A stretch of 43,680 bases of DNA from Promethearchaeota archaeon. Lineage in GTDB: Archaea > Asgardarchaeota > Lokiarchaeia > Sigyniarchaeales > SOKP01. The notes below the pieces were generated by a model. It saw only the letters and a program-made list of their open reading frames with translations, was not told where the DNA came from and made no database searches. The stretch is taken from contig CP070831.1 of the NCBI GenBank assembly GCA_020344955.1, positions 2,131,726 to 2,175,405 on the forward strand, in the 5' to 3' direction. Shown in pieces: positions 31,733-40,175 of the stretch; within the stretch, counting starts at the first letter, position 1, and every line of letters starts with the position of its first letter. The translations under genes and the position numbers were made by a program.

Positions 31733-34287
31733 TATACTTCATCGTTTTTTATTAGATATTGAACATTAAAAGGACCTCTTATTCTTAAAGCTAAGGCAAT
31801 TTCTTTCGTATTTTTTTCTATTATTTTAATAATTTCATCAGAAATTGTTTGAGGAGGTATTGACATTGTAGCGTCTCCAGAATGAACACCAGCATTTTCA
31901 ATGTGTTCCACAATAGCTCCAATAAATACTTTTTTTCCATCACTGACACCATCAGCTTCAATTTCTCTTGCTCCTGTGAAGAATTTGGTAATAACCACAG
32001 GATATTCTTGAGAAACTGCTACAGCGAGATCAAGAGTATCTCTTAAAGTTTTTTCGTCGTAAGACACTCTCATTGCAGCACCACTTAGAACATAAGAAGG
32101 TCTAACTAATACAGGGTAACCAACATCTTTAGCAAATTTTAAAGCTTCATCTTTGCTTGTTAGCATACTCCATTGTGGTTGTTTTATAGCAAGTTGATCT
32201 AATAAGCTACTAAACTTTGAACGATCTTCTGCCATGTCAATACGACTTCCATGTGTTCCAAGAATGTTAAGACCTGCTTTTCTGAAGATTTCAGAATATT
32301 TAGAAAATTTTGTAGCAAGATTTTGAGCAATTTGTCCACCTACTGAAACAATTACTCCTTCTGCTTTTTCAAGTTCACAGATATCTAGTACTCTTTCACC
32401 AGATAATTCCTCAAAATATAATTTATCCGAAGTATCATAATCAGTGGAAACCGTTTCGGGATTATAATTAATCATTATTGCTTGATCTATACCTAAATTT
32501 TTTAATCCCCATAAACAATTAACTGAACCCCAATCAAATTCAACTGATGCTCCGATGCGATAGGTTCCTGAGCCTAAAACGATAACTTTTCTAAGATTTT
32601 CCTTATATTCTTTCTCAAAATCAATATCATGTTCAGAAGCACTATAAGTTAGATATAAATAATTTGTAATTGCTGGCCATTCAGCAGCTAAAGTATCAAT
32701 TCTTTTGACAAACGGGTGGATTTCCAACCTCCTCCTCATTTGTCTTATAAAAATTGTATCGACGCCTATTAAAATTGCGATTTGCCCATCAGAGAAACCA
32801 TATCGTTTAGCTCTTTCCAGCCAATATTTTTTTTCATAATCATCTGTTTCTAATAGATCAAGGTCTTTAAGTTGTTGTTCGATATCGATAATATTTTTTA
32901 ATTTATATAAGAACCACTTATCTACTCGAGATAACCGATAGATTTCCTCAATTGCAATATCTTTTTTAATAGCTTCAGCAAGTCTAAAGACTCTCAAATC
33001 AGTAGGATTTCTTAAAGCATATTTTAATTCATTTATATCCTTAATAGGTTCTAAATTATTTGCTACAAGTCCTTTCATTCCTATGTCAAGCATCCTAATA
33101 GCTTTTTGAAGAACTTCCTCAAATGTTCGACCAATTGCCATTACCTCACCAACACTTTTCATCTGAGAGCCGATTTTGCGATCAACTTTTTGGAATTTTG
33201 TTAAATCCCATCTAGGAATTTTAAGTACTAAATAATCTAATGCAGGCTCGAAACATGCTGTAGTTATCCCTGTAATCTTATTTTTTAGTTCTGGTAATGT
33301 GTAACCTATTGCTAATTTTGCTGCTATATATGCTAGAGGATATCCAGTCGCTTTAGATGCGAGTGCTGAAGATCTTGAGAGTCGGGCATTTACTTCAATT
33401 GCCCTAAATTCTTTTGAAAATGGATCTAAACCATATTGAATATTACATTCTCCAATAATTCCAAGATTTCTAATAACTCTGATAGAAGCTGAACGGAGCA
33501 TTTGGTATTCCTCATTTGTGAGAGTTTGGCTAGGACTTATCACGATTGACTCACCTGTATGGAGTCCTACAGGATCGAAGTTTTCCATATTACAATTAAT
33601 AAAACAGTTATCTTCGGAATCTCTTACAACTTCATATTCGATCTCCTTCCAACCCCATATACTTTCCTCTATTAATATCTGATTTATACGAGATTGTGCT
33701 AAACCTTTTTTAGCCATTCGTTCAAATTCCTTCATATTCTTTACAATACCTGATCCACGACCTCCCAATGTATAAGCTACTCGAATCATACAAGGAAATC
33801 CAATCTTATTTACGGCATTTATCGCTTCAGTATATGAATTTACAGCTTGGCTTTTACATACTTTAACAGCTGATTTTTCCATTGCTTTTACAAATAAATC
33901 TCGATCTTCTGTTGCTTCAATAGATTCAATTGGGGTTCCCAATACTCTAACATTATATTTTTTCAAAATTCCTAATTCATTTAGTTCAACACCTACATTT
34001 AGAGCAGTTTGACCTCCAAATGCTAATAAAATTCCATCAGGTCGCTCTTTTTTAATAACTCGTTCTACATAATCAATATTTAGAGGTAATAAATACAATG
34101 TATCGGATAATTGTGGATCAGTTTGAATTGTGGCAATATTAGGATTAATTACGATTGTTTCTATACCCTCTTCTTTCAAAGCTTTTAAAACTTGTGAACC
34201 ACTATAATCAAATTCTCCAGCTTGTCCAATACGAATACCTCCGGAACCTAAAACCAATGCCTTTTTGATTGATTTATCTAAAGGAAT
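30976..34287 (-). CDS. carB: Carbamoyl-phosphate synthase large subunit, apparent ATT start
   Basis: It makes carbamoyl phosphate from bicarbonate, ammonia (from CarA) and two ATP. Two ATP-grasp halves, each opening with a nucleotide-binding start (L-G-S-G-G-I-R-I-G-Q-A and V-L-G-S-G-T-Y-R-I-G-A), flank an oligomerisation region (about 400-550), and an MGS-like allosteric domain ends the protein. The first usual start codon, TTG at 34255-34257, would cut off I-P-L-D-K-S-I-K-K-A, whereas most CarB proteins begin M-P-x-x-x-x-I-K-K-V-L-V-x-G-S-G. ATT at 34285-34287 gives this start exactly, two bases after carA's stop with GGGGG ten bases upstream. Full length about 1103 residues. Confidence 0.95.
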   Translation of the reverse strand: MPLDKSIKKALVLGSGGIRIGQAGEFDYSGSQVLKALKEEGIETIVINPNIATIQTDPQLSDTLYLLPLNIDYVERVIKKERPDGILLAFGGQTALNVGVELNELGILKKYNVRVLGTPIESIEATEDRDLFVKAMEKSAVKVCKSQAVNSYTEAINAVNKIGFPCMIRVAYTLGGRGSGIVKNMKEFERMAKKGLAQSRINQILIEESIWGWKEIEYEVVRDSEDNCFINCNMENFDPVGLHTGESIVISPSQTLTNEEYQMLRSASIRVIRNLGIIGECNIQYGLDPFSKEFRAIEVNARLSRSSALASKATGYPLAYIAAKLAIGYTLPELKNKITGITTACFEPALDYLVLKIPRWDLTKFQKVDRKIGSQMKSVGEVMAIGRTFEEVLQKAIRMLDIGMKGLVANNLEPIKDINELKYALRNPTDLRVFRLAEAIKKDIAIEEIYRLSRVDKWFLYKLKNIIDIEQQLKDLDLLETDDYEKKYWLERAKRYGFSDGQIAILIGVDTIFIRQMRRRLEIHPFVKRIDTLAAEWPAITNYLYLTYSASEHDIDFEKEYKENLRKVIVLGSGTYRIGASVEFDWGSVNCLWGLKNLGIDQAIMINYNPETVSTDYDTSDKLYFEELSGERVLDICELEKAEGVIVSVGGQIAQNLATKFSKYSEIFRKAGLNILGTHGSRIDMAEDRSKFSSLLDQLAIKQPQWSMLTSKDEALKFAKDVGYPVLVRPSYVLSGAAMRVSYDEKTLRDTLDLAVAVSQEYPVVITKFFTGAREIEADGVSDGKKVFIGAIVEHIENAGVHSGDATMSIPPQTISDEIIKIIEKNTKEIALALRIRGPFNVQYLIKNDEVYVIECNLRSSRSMPYVSKTRGINLMRLAAEVFMGKEIPKYLMELPYGNYVSIKAPMFSFMRLDKADPLLSVEMASTGEVACIGDDFPDALIKSLEATEMNIPIHGGNVLISVGGEELKKRMIPLAKKLKNLGFTIFATKDTSLALKNNGIYAVKLYKIHEYGLEPNIMGCLQNGAIDLVINIPLPTTIEEKFRTIMEDEYKIRRMAVDYNIPVIINLQLAEALVDAIENVRRKEVEIKSLNEYHKTLKKIYW

Positions 34288-34289
34288 TT

Positions 34290-35426
34290 TTATTTAACCC
34301 CCATAATATCTACAAATTTATCAAACAAGTATAATGAATCCCATGGTCCAGGACAAGCCTCAGGATGAAATTGAACTGCAAAAATGGGTTTTGTTTTATG
34401 AATTATTCCTTCATTGGAAATATCATCAATATTTCTTAGATTTTCCCTAAATCCCCCCTTTTCAAAGTCTTTCACACAGAAACCATGATTCTGCGAAGTG
34501 ATATAACACTTCTTTGTTTCTGGATCAATAACCGTTTTATTCCCACCACGATGCCCATATTTTAATTTATATGAAGATCCTCCCGCTGCTAATCCAATTA
34601 TTTGATTTCCTAAGCAAATTCCCATTGTAGGTATGTTATTGTTCAATAAATTCTTACATACCTCAATCGCTTCTGTATATATTGCGGGATCACCGGGACC
34701 ATTAGAAATAAATACACCATCCGGTTCAAAAGACATAATTTGTTCATATGTATAATTATATGGAACTATTAAAACTTCAAGTTGCCGTCCTACAAGATTC
34801 CGTACAATGTTAAGTTTTACACCCATATCAAGGAGAACGACTTTTCCAATTGGATTTAATGGTTTGTGTGTGATGATTTTTTTAATGGACACTTCGCTTG
34901 AAAGATGTCGAAGGTTAGGATCCTGGGCATTAGCAACAATTTGTTTTAAATTTTTAATATCAGGTTTCTCTCCAGAATCATAGACAGCTAAAGCTCCTAC
35001 TTGGACACCTTCCTCACGTAAGATTTTTGTAACTGCTCTTGTATCAATCCATTCAATTCCAGGAACATTTTGCTCTTTTAAAAATTCATCAAGTGTTTTT
35101 ACACTTTGATAATGACTCGGAGCTTTGCAGCACTCATTCACTACAAAACCAGCTACTTTTATAGAATCTGATTCAAAATACTTAGTAATATTATATTCAT
35201 CCTTCTCCCATGGAGGAACTCCATAATTACCTACCAGAGGGTGAGTCATAACTACAATTTGACCCCAATAAGACGGATCTGTCAAAGTTTCTAGATAACC
35301 TGCACCAGTCATTGTATTAAAAACTAATTCTCCAGTTGTAATTTTTGTCGCTCCAAAACCTATCCCTTGAAAATAACGACCGTCTTGAAGCATTAAAATT
35401 GCTGGTTTTTCTTCCTTGTAGATCAT
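34290..35426 (-). CDS. carA: Carbamoyl-phosphate synthase small (glutaminase) subunit
   Basis: The 378-residue protein hydrolyses glutamine and passes ammonia to CarB, for arginine and pyrimidine synthesis. The N-terminal CarA-specific domain is about 1-150; the class I amidotransferase domain has C271 in M-G-I-C-L-G-N-Q, then H354 and E356 in F-H-P-E. It is translated just before carB (carB's apparent start lies two bases after the stop), so the subunits are coupled. The promoter should be in 35427-35586. Confidence 0.96.
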   Translation of the reverse strand: MIYKEEKPAILMLQDGRYFQGIGFGATKITTGELVFNTMTGAGYLETLTDPSYWGQIVVMTHPLVGNYGVPPWEKDEYNITKYFESDSIKVAGFVVNECCKAPSHYQSVKTLDEFLKEQNVPGIEWIDTRAVTKILREEGVQVGALAVYDSGEKPDIKNLKQIVANAQDPNLRHLSSEVSIKKIITHKPLNPIGKVVLLDMGVKLNIVRNLVGRQLEVLIVPYNYTYEQIMSFEPDGVFISNGPGDPAIYTEAIEVCKNLLNNNIPTMGICLGNQIIGLAAGGSSYKLKYGHRGGNKTVIDPETKKCYITSQNHGFCVKDFEKGGFRENLRNIDDISNEGIIHKTKPIFAVQFHPEACPGPWDSLYLFDKFVDIMGVK

Positions 35427-35586
35427 TGCTTCTGATATGAGGTTCTTGTTTTAAATTTTTAAAAGAAGATAGCTAATTCTCTATTTTAAGATTAATTATT
35501 AATGAGTTGAATAAAAACTATCAACTTTAAGATTTTTTAGAGTATTCAGTTAAATTGTTCCTAATGTTATTAAGGATTCCATATTT

Positions 35587-36642
35587 TTATCGAATAGAAG
35601 ATAAAGGTTGTTTACTAAAAGAAGCGTAAAATTTTTCATATGTTGTTCTGATAGAATCTAGAATGGATTCGAAATTTATACTTTCAAAGTTCTGCAACCA
35701 TGAATATTTCTGAAGGTCCTCTGAATCCTTTTCTTTCGGTTTTTCTAAAATAATTGCCTTTTTTTCTAATAATAATGAAGGATCTAAAATTTTATTTGAG
35801 TTATTTTCAAGATTTTTTAGGTTTTGCAACATACATTCAAGTAAATCCTCATAAAATAAGAGTGGAATATACTTGATTCTTTTTGATTTTAATTCACCAA
35901 TAATTTTTGATCGATCATCATTTCCAGTAAATCCCTTTTCAGAAAGGTCATAAACTTCGATATCGATAAGTTCAGGAAGATATTGAGTTTCTTCTTTTTT
36001 TTTAAATTTAGTATAATAGGAGATATCCTTTCTCTTATAGAGATTAACATTTAATTGCTCACCTCTTACTTCTATTATAATTTTATTTTGCTCAAGTCTT
36101 TTTTTGCAAGTTTCTGCTATATATTTACAGTAATCTATAGCTGATTTCGCTAAGTCATCCTCTTCAACATGAGTTTTTACAATAGTATACAAATAAGCTT
36201 TTAAAAAATCAGAGAAATCTTTTTCAACATATGAAATATTTCCATATAAGAGTCTAGATGATCTCCACCACTTTTTCACACGTTCAGATGTAAGAGGGAG
36301 AAATAATTTCTCACGAGCTCGTATTTCTGTGAAATATAAAAGTTTCTCAATACCTATTTGGAGAAATGGAGTTGGATTGATGATTGCTATAAATTCTTCT
36401 GAAATTAAATCTGATATTGGTTCTCTGGGCCGAATTAAAATTGATTTTTCTCCATTAAACACGCGATCAACTCTCATAGGTAAAGGCATAATAGGATTGA
36501 TCTTAATTGATTTTATCAGGGATTCTAGATGAGGTTTTGAAGGACTTAAATACTCCGGGGGAAATACATCAATATAAAAGAAGAATGGAGCGGCATCAAA
36601 TTTGTATGTTTTAAATTTATTTATTGGTTTGATTTCAATCAC
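35587..36642 (-). CDS. Unrecognised 351-residue protein
   Basis: A soluble, charged protein with mixed alpha/beta character. Its N-terminal part carries proline-rich loops (F-P-P-E-Y-L-S-P-S-K-P and P-I-M-P-L-P-M-R), the middle has a W-W-R-S-S-R segment and long helices, and the C-terminal third is coiled-coil-like (L-L-E-C-M-L-Q-N-L-K-N-L). It has no signal, no membrane helix and no catalytic motif I can name. The start is GTG at 36642. It stands between carA and the NMO-like gene, co-oriented with both. I cannot assign a function. Confidence 0.65.
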   Translation of the reverse strand: MIEIKPINKFKTYKFDAAPFFFYIDVFPPEYLSPSKPHLESLIKSIKINPIMPLPMRVDRVFNGEKSILIRPREPISDLISEEFIAIINPTPFLQIGIEKLLYFTEIRAREKLFLPLTSERVKKWWRSSRLLYGNISYVEKDFSDFLKAYLYTIVKTHVEEDDLAKSAIDYCKYIAETCKKRLEQNKIIIEVRGEQLNVNLYKRKDISYYTKFKKKEETQYLPELIDIEVYDLSEKGFTGNDDRSKIIGELKSKRIKYIPLLFYEDLLECMLQNLKNLENNSNKILDPSLLLEKKAIILEKPKEKDSEDLQKYSWLQNFESINFESILDSIRTTYEKFYASFSKQPLSSIR

Positions 36643-36831
36643 TAAATTTGATGTTTTTTTGAAACAATCTGAATTGAATATTTACTAATAATATTTTCAA
36701 ATATCTTAAATTATTGGTCAAGGAATTATATTCAACCTTATATCTAATTTGAATTATCATATTAGGAAAAGATTGTTTAAAAATTGTGTAAAATTATTAA
36801 AAAAAGGAAATAAAGAAAATCTTATTATGAT

Positions 36832-37893
36832 TTATTTGATTAGATTATAAGCATTTTTCAAGCGTTTTTCTGCGTTTTGAACAATATCTTCTATAATATT
36901 CTTTATATTTTCAATACTATTTATTAATCCGATACTCTGTCCCAATAAGACTGCTCCGGAATTAGTATCTCCTGTATATGCTGCTTCATATGCTTTTCCT
37001 TCAGCAATTATATCTTCTTGGCTCATAGCAGCTTCTTCAGCCATTTTTGCTTCTTTATCTGCTACAAGACCATGATGTAATGAATATTCATTTCTCCAAA
37101 GTCTAATTGGTCCTAGTGCTCCAGTCACTAATACAGTATCTTGTGCTTTAGATGGAGGAACAACATTTTTGTATGTCTCATGAAATTCACTTTCTTTTGA
37201 AGCAATGAATCTTGAACCCATTGCAATAGCCCCTGCACCCATTGATAATGCTGCTGCAAGTCCCTCTCCTGTTGCAAACCCACCACAAGCAATTACTGGC
37301 ATTTCAGGATGTTTTTCCATAACTTGTTGTAGTAAAACTAATGTGCTTACTTTTTCATATGATTGATGACCTCCTCCTTCACCTCCGGTGACTACTAAGC
37401 CATCAACGTTTGAAGCAACACACTTATCCGCTAGCCATAATGCTGGTGCTACATGAAAATGTTTAATATTTGAACCACTTTCTTTTAATTTCTGGAATGA
37501 TTTTGATTGAGGTAATGTTTTTGAGGATCCTGCGCTTGTAATAGCATAGACACATTGTTCTTTCAATCTTTGATTTTCCATTATAAACTGCGGAATATCT
37601 TTAACAAATTGTTGAGCATAGGTTTCTCTTCTGGAAGTCCTTACATTAAATCCAAAAGGTTTATCAGTATGTTCTATTACTTTAAGCATATTTTCCTTCA
37701 TTATATCTACTGGATTTCTTCCACTCATATAATCACTTACTAGAGCACTATGACTTAATACACCTAATCCTCCTGCTTCAGATACTGCAATCGTTAATTC
37801 AGTTGTGTAAAATGGACCCATTGGAGCTGCAACAATGGGATGTTTAATTCCAAGCATTTTGGTAATATTTGTTTCTAAACCCATATTTATCAT
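36832..37893 (-). CDS. Nitronate monooxygenase / 2-nitropropane dioxygenase-like FMN enzyme
   Basis: The 353-residue TIM barrel has the FMN-binding G-G-E-G-G-G-H (about 168-174) and the phosphate-binding stretch A-C-G-G-F-A-T-G-E-G then G-A-G-A-I-A-M-G-S-R-F. The N terminus (H-P-I-V-A-A-P-M-G) is typical. In anaerobes, members of this family include the enoyl-ACP reductase FabK and uncharacterised flavin oxidoreductases, so oxidation of nitroalkanes is not certain. It is divergent from abfD (153 bases between them), which suggests a role in the same acyl-CoA metabolism. Confidence 0.85.
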   Translation of the reverse strand: MINMGLETNITKMLGIKHPIVAAPMGPFYTTELTIAVSEAGGLGVLSHSALVSDYMSGRNPVDIMKENMLKVIEHTDKPFGFNVRTSRRETYAQQFVKDIPQFIMENQRLKEQCVYAITSAGSSKTLPQSKSFQKLKESGSNIKHFHVAPALWLADKCVASNVDGLVVTGGEGGGHQSYEKVSTLVLLQQVMEKHPEMPVIACGGFATGEGLAAALSMGAGAIAMGSRFIASKESEFHETYKNVVPPSKAQDTVLVTGALGPIRLWRNEYSLHHGLVADKEAKMAEEAAMSQEDIIAEGKAYEAAYTGDTNSGAVLLGQSIGLINSIENIKNIIEDIVQNAEKRLKNAYNLIK

Positions 37894-38046
37894 TCTCTTG
37901 GTATTTAGTAATTTTATTATATAATTGTATTCTAGTATACTTTAATTTAGAATTATTTATTAAATATACATATTTCATTTATTTGAAAAATTATAACTTA
38001 AAAAAAAATTAATCCAAAAAAAAACAATCAAAAAAGGTGATAAGAA

Positions 38047-39600
38047 ATGGTAAGGACAAAAGAACAGTACATGAAAGATTTAGGTAGAATGAAGCCAAAT
38101 CTATTTTATGATGGAAAAGAAATAGATAGATTAGATACTCTTCAGATGGATTGTTTAAATACGATAGGAACAACCTTTGATGCGTTTGACGATCCTGAAT
38201 ATAAAGATTTAGTTCGAGTTAAGTCTCATCTTACTGGTGAAATTATTAATAGATTTACACATATTCATCATAGCACTGACGATCTTCATAAAAAACAAGA
38301 CATGACACGTAAATTGTGTCAAAAAGTAGGTGGATGTATTCAAAGATGCATGGGTTGTGATGCTGCAAATGCAATATATAATGTTTCATATGAAGCTGAC
38401 AAATTAAATAATGGAGAATCTCATTACCATGATAATTTTAAAAAGTGGTTATTAAGATTTCAACAGAAAGATTTAGTGGCAGCTGGGGCTCAAACCGATG
38501 TAAAAGGTGATCGAATTAAACGACCTGCTGATCAAGCAGATCCTGATATGTATGTCCATGTTGTAGAAAAGAAGAAGGATGGAATTATAGTTAGTGGCTG
38601 TAAGTTACACATTTCAGAAGCCTCTGTTTCTGACGAACTACTAGTTATCCCAACAAGAGCATTAAGACATGAAGATAAAGATTATGCAGTTGCGTTTGCA
38701 GTACCAGGAGATTATGAAGGTGTTACTCAAGTGGTTACCATTCACAATCTTCGAAAGAGAGAATACTTTCCACGTGGTTTTCAACCAGGAGCCACAGATT
38801 CATATATAATTTTTGATGATGTGTTTGTTCCCTGGGAAAGAGTCTTTTTATGCGGTGAACATCAGCATGGGGGTGCCCTTGCTTTACTATTTGGTCTCTT
38901 TCACCGGCATAGTTACTCAGGATGCAAACCTGCAATTGGAGATATAATGACGGGGACAGCAGCTTTAGCTGCGGAGTATAACAATATAGCTAAAGCAACA
39001 CATGTTAGGCATAAATTAGCAGAATTAATCCTAGTTACAGAACTTGGCTATGCTGCGGGATATACCGCTTCTGACTTAGGAAAAACAGAAGTTTATATGC
39101 CTGGAGTAGGTTTTATCCCTTATGGGCCAGGAAGCTATATTCCAAACTCAATTTATTGCAATGTTGGAAGGTGTTTAACTGGAGAAAATGTATTTCGCGA
39201 AGCTGAGATAATAACTGATATTTGTGGTGGTATTCCAGCAACGTTCCCTCATGAACGAGATTTTGTTAATCCTAAATTGAAAGACAAGCTCTATAAATAC
39301 ATTACTAGAAACCCGAGGATATCGCCTGAAAATGCCGCACAGTTCTGGCGCTTTGTTGGTGATATGATTTGCTCTGCAACAGGAGGAATCCATCTCTTTG
39401 GAAGCTATCACGGAGGAGGAAGCCCAGTTATGGAGGAAATTGCTATTACAACTCAATATGACATTGAAGCTCGAAAAAAGATGGTTAAAAAAATAGCTGG
39501 AATTGATGATAAATTAAATGAGAGCAGATTAAAATTCAATGAGAAAAATAATGCAAAATTGATAGCACATGGTTTAGATAAAACTGTATCTAAAGAGTAA
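38047..39600 (+). CDS. abfD: 4-Hydroxybutyryl-CoA dehydratase / vinylacetyl-CoA isomerase
   Basis: It dehydrates 4-hydroxybutyryl-CoA to crotonyl-CoA using FAD and a 4Fe-4S cluster. The 517 residues fit the family. The cluster ligands match the known C99/C103/H292/C299 pattern, here as C97, C101, H286 and C293 (the last two in H-R-H-S-Y-S-G-C). C104 is extra. A strong GGTGATAAG ribosome binding site precedes ATG. Known roles are the 3-hydroxypropionate/4-hydroxybutyrate and dicarboxylate/4-hydroxybutyrate carbon cycles and aminobutyrate fermentation; here, with no other cycle gene in sight, fermentation or butyrate-type metabolism is as likely. Confidence 0.94.
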   Translation: MVRTKEQYMKDLGRMKPNLFYDGKEIDRLDTLQMDCLNTIGTTFDAFDDPEYKDLVRVKSHLTGEIINRFTHIHHSTDDLHKKQDMTRKLCQKVGGCIQRCMGCDAANAIYNVSYEADKLNNGESHYHDNFKKWLLRFQQKDLVAAGAQTDVKGDRIKRPADQADPDMYVHVVEKKKDGIIVSGCKLHISEASVSDELLVIPTRALRHEDKDYAVAFAVPGDYEGVTQVVTIHNLRKREYFPRGFQPGATDSYIIFDDVFVPWERVFLCGEHQHGGALALLFGLFHRHSYSGCKPAIGDIMTGTAALAAEYNNIAKATHVRHKLAELILVTELGYAAGYTASDLGKTEVYMPGVGFIPYGPGSYIPNSIYCNVGRCLTGENVFREAEIITDICGGIPATFPHERDFVNPKLKDKLYKYITRNPRISPENAAQFWRFVGDMICSATGGIHLFGSYHGGGSPVMEEIAITTQYDIEARKKMVKKIAGIDDKLNESRLKFNEKNNAKLIAHGLDKTVSKE

Positions 39601-39616
39601 TTTTATAAATAAAATT

Positions 39617-40174
39617 TTATTTAATTTTAGGCTTGAAAACAATAGCAGGTTTAGTTCTCTGAGAATAAGTGAAGTTATCAGCATTTCTAATATTTCCATA
39701 TTTCGAAATTAAATCATTTAATCTGCCTGCATCCAATGCTCTTGTACGACAAGTTTCGATACATGCCGGTAACTTGCCTTCTAAATGCCTATCTAAGCAA
39801 AAATTACATTTTCGCATTTTTGCTCCCTTCTCAGGTCCAAATTGAGGAGCATCATAAGGGCATGCTTTAAAACACTTCGAGTCACATTCTTCATTACCTA
39901 AACATTTACCACTATCAACAACAACAATTCCATCTTCTTCTCTTTTAGTGATTGCATTAACTGGACAGACTGGTATGCAAACAGGATCCTCACAATGAAA
40001 GCAAGGATTAATAAGATAACTTACAAATACATTAGGAAATTTTCCTTTTTCATTATAAATAATTCTCATCCATTTTTCTGGACTCGCTGGAATGTCATTC
40101 CAATCTTTACATGCTACAGCACACGCAGAACATCCAATACATCGAGTTTGATCAAAGTAAAAGCCAATTTGCAT
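39617..40174 (-). CDS. DmsB-like iron-sulfur electron-transfer subunit
   Basis: The 185-residue ferredoxin-like protein has four cysteine clusters: C12-x2-C15-x2-C18-x3-C22, then C-F-H-C-x4-C-x3-C-P, then C-L-G-N-E-E-C-x3-C-x3-C-P, and last C-N-F-C-x11-C-x3-C. These suit four 4Fe-4S clusters of the DmsB/HybA type, carrying electrons to or from the catalytic subunit encoded directly upstream. GGAGG lies upstream of the ATG, at the end of the partner gene; the two are one transcript. No membrane anchor (DmsC/NrfD) follows, so it is probably a soluble complex. Confidence 0.9.
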   Translation of the reverse strand: MQIGFYFDQTRCIGCSACAVACKDWNDIPASPEKWMRIIYNEKGKFPNVFVSYLINPCFHCEDPVCIPVCPVNAITKREEDGIVVVDSGKCLGNEECDSKCFKACPYDAPQFGPEKGAKMRKCNFCLDRHLEGKLPACIETCRTRALDAGRLNDLISKYGNIRNADNFTYSQRTKPAIVFKPKIK

Positions 40175-40175
40175 G

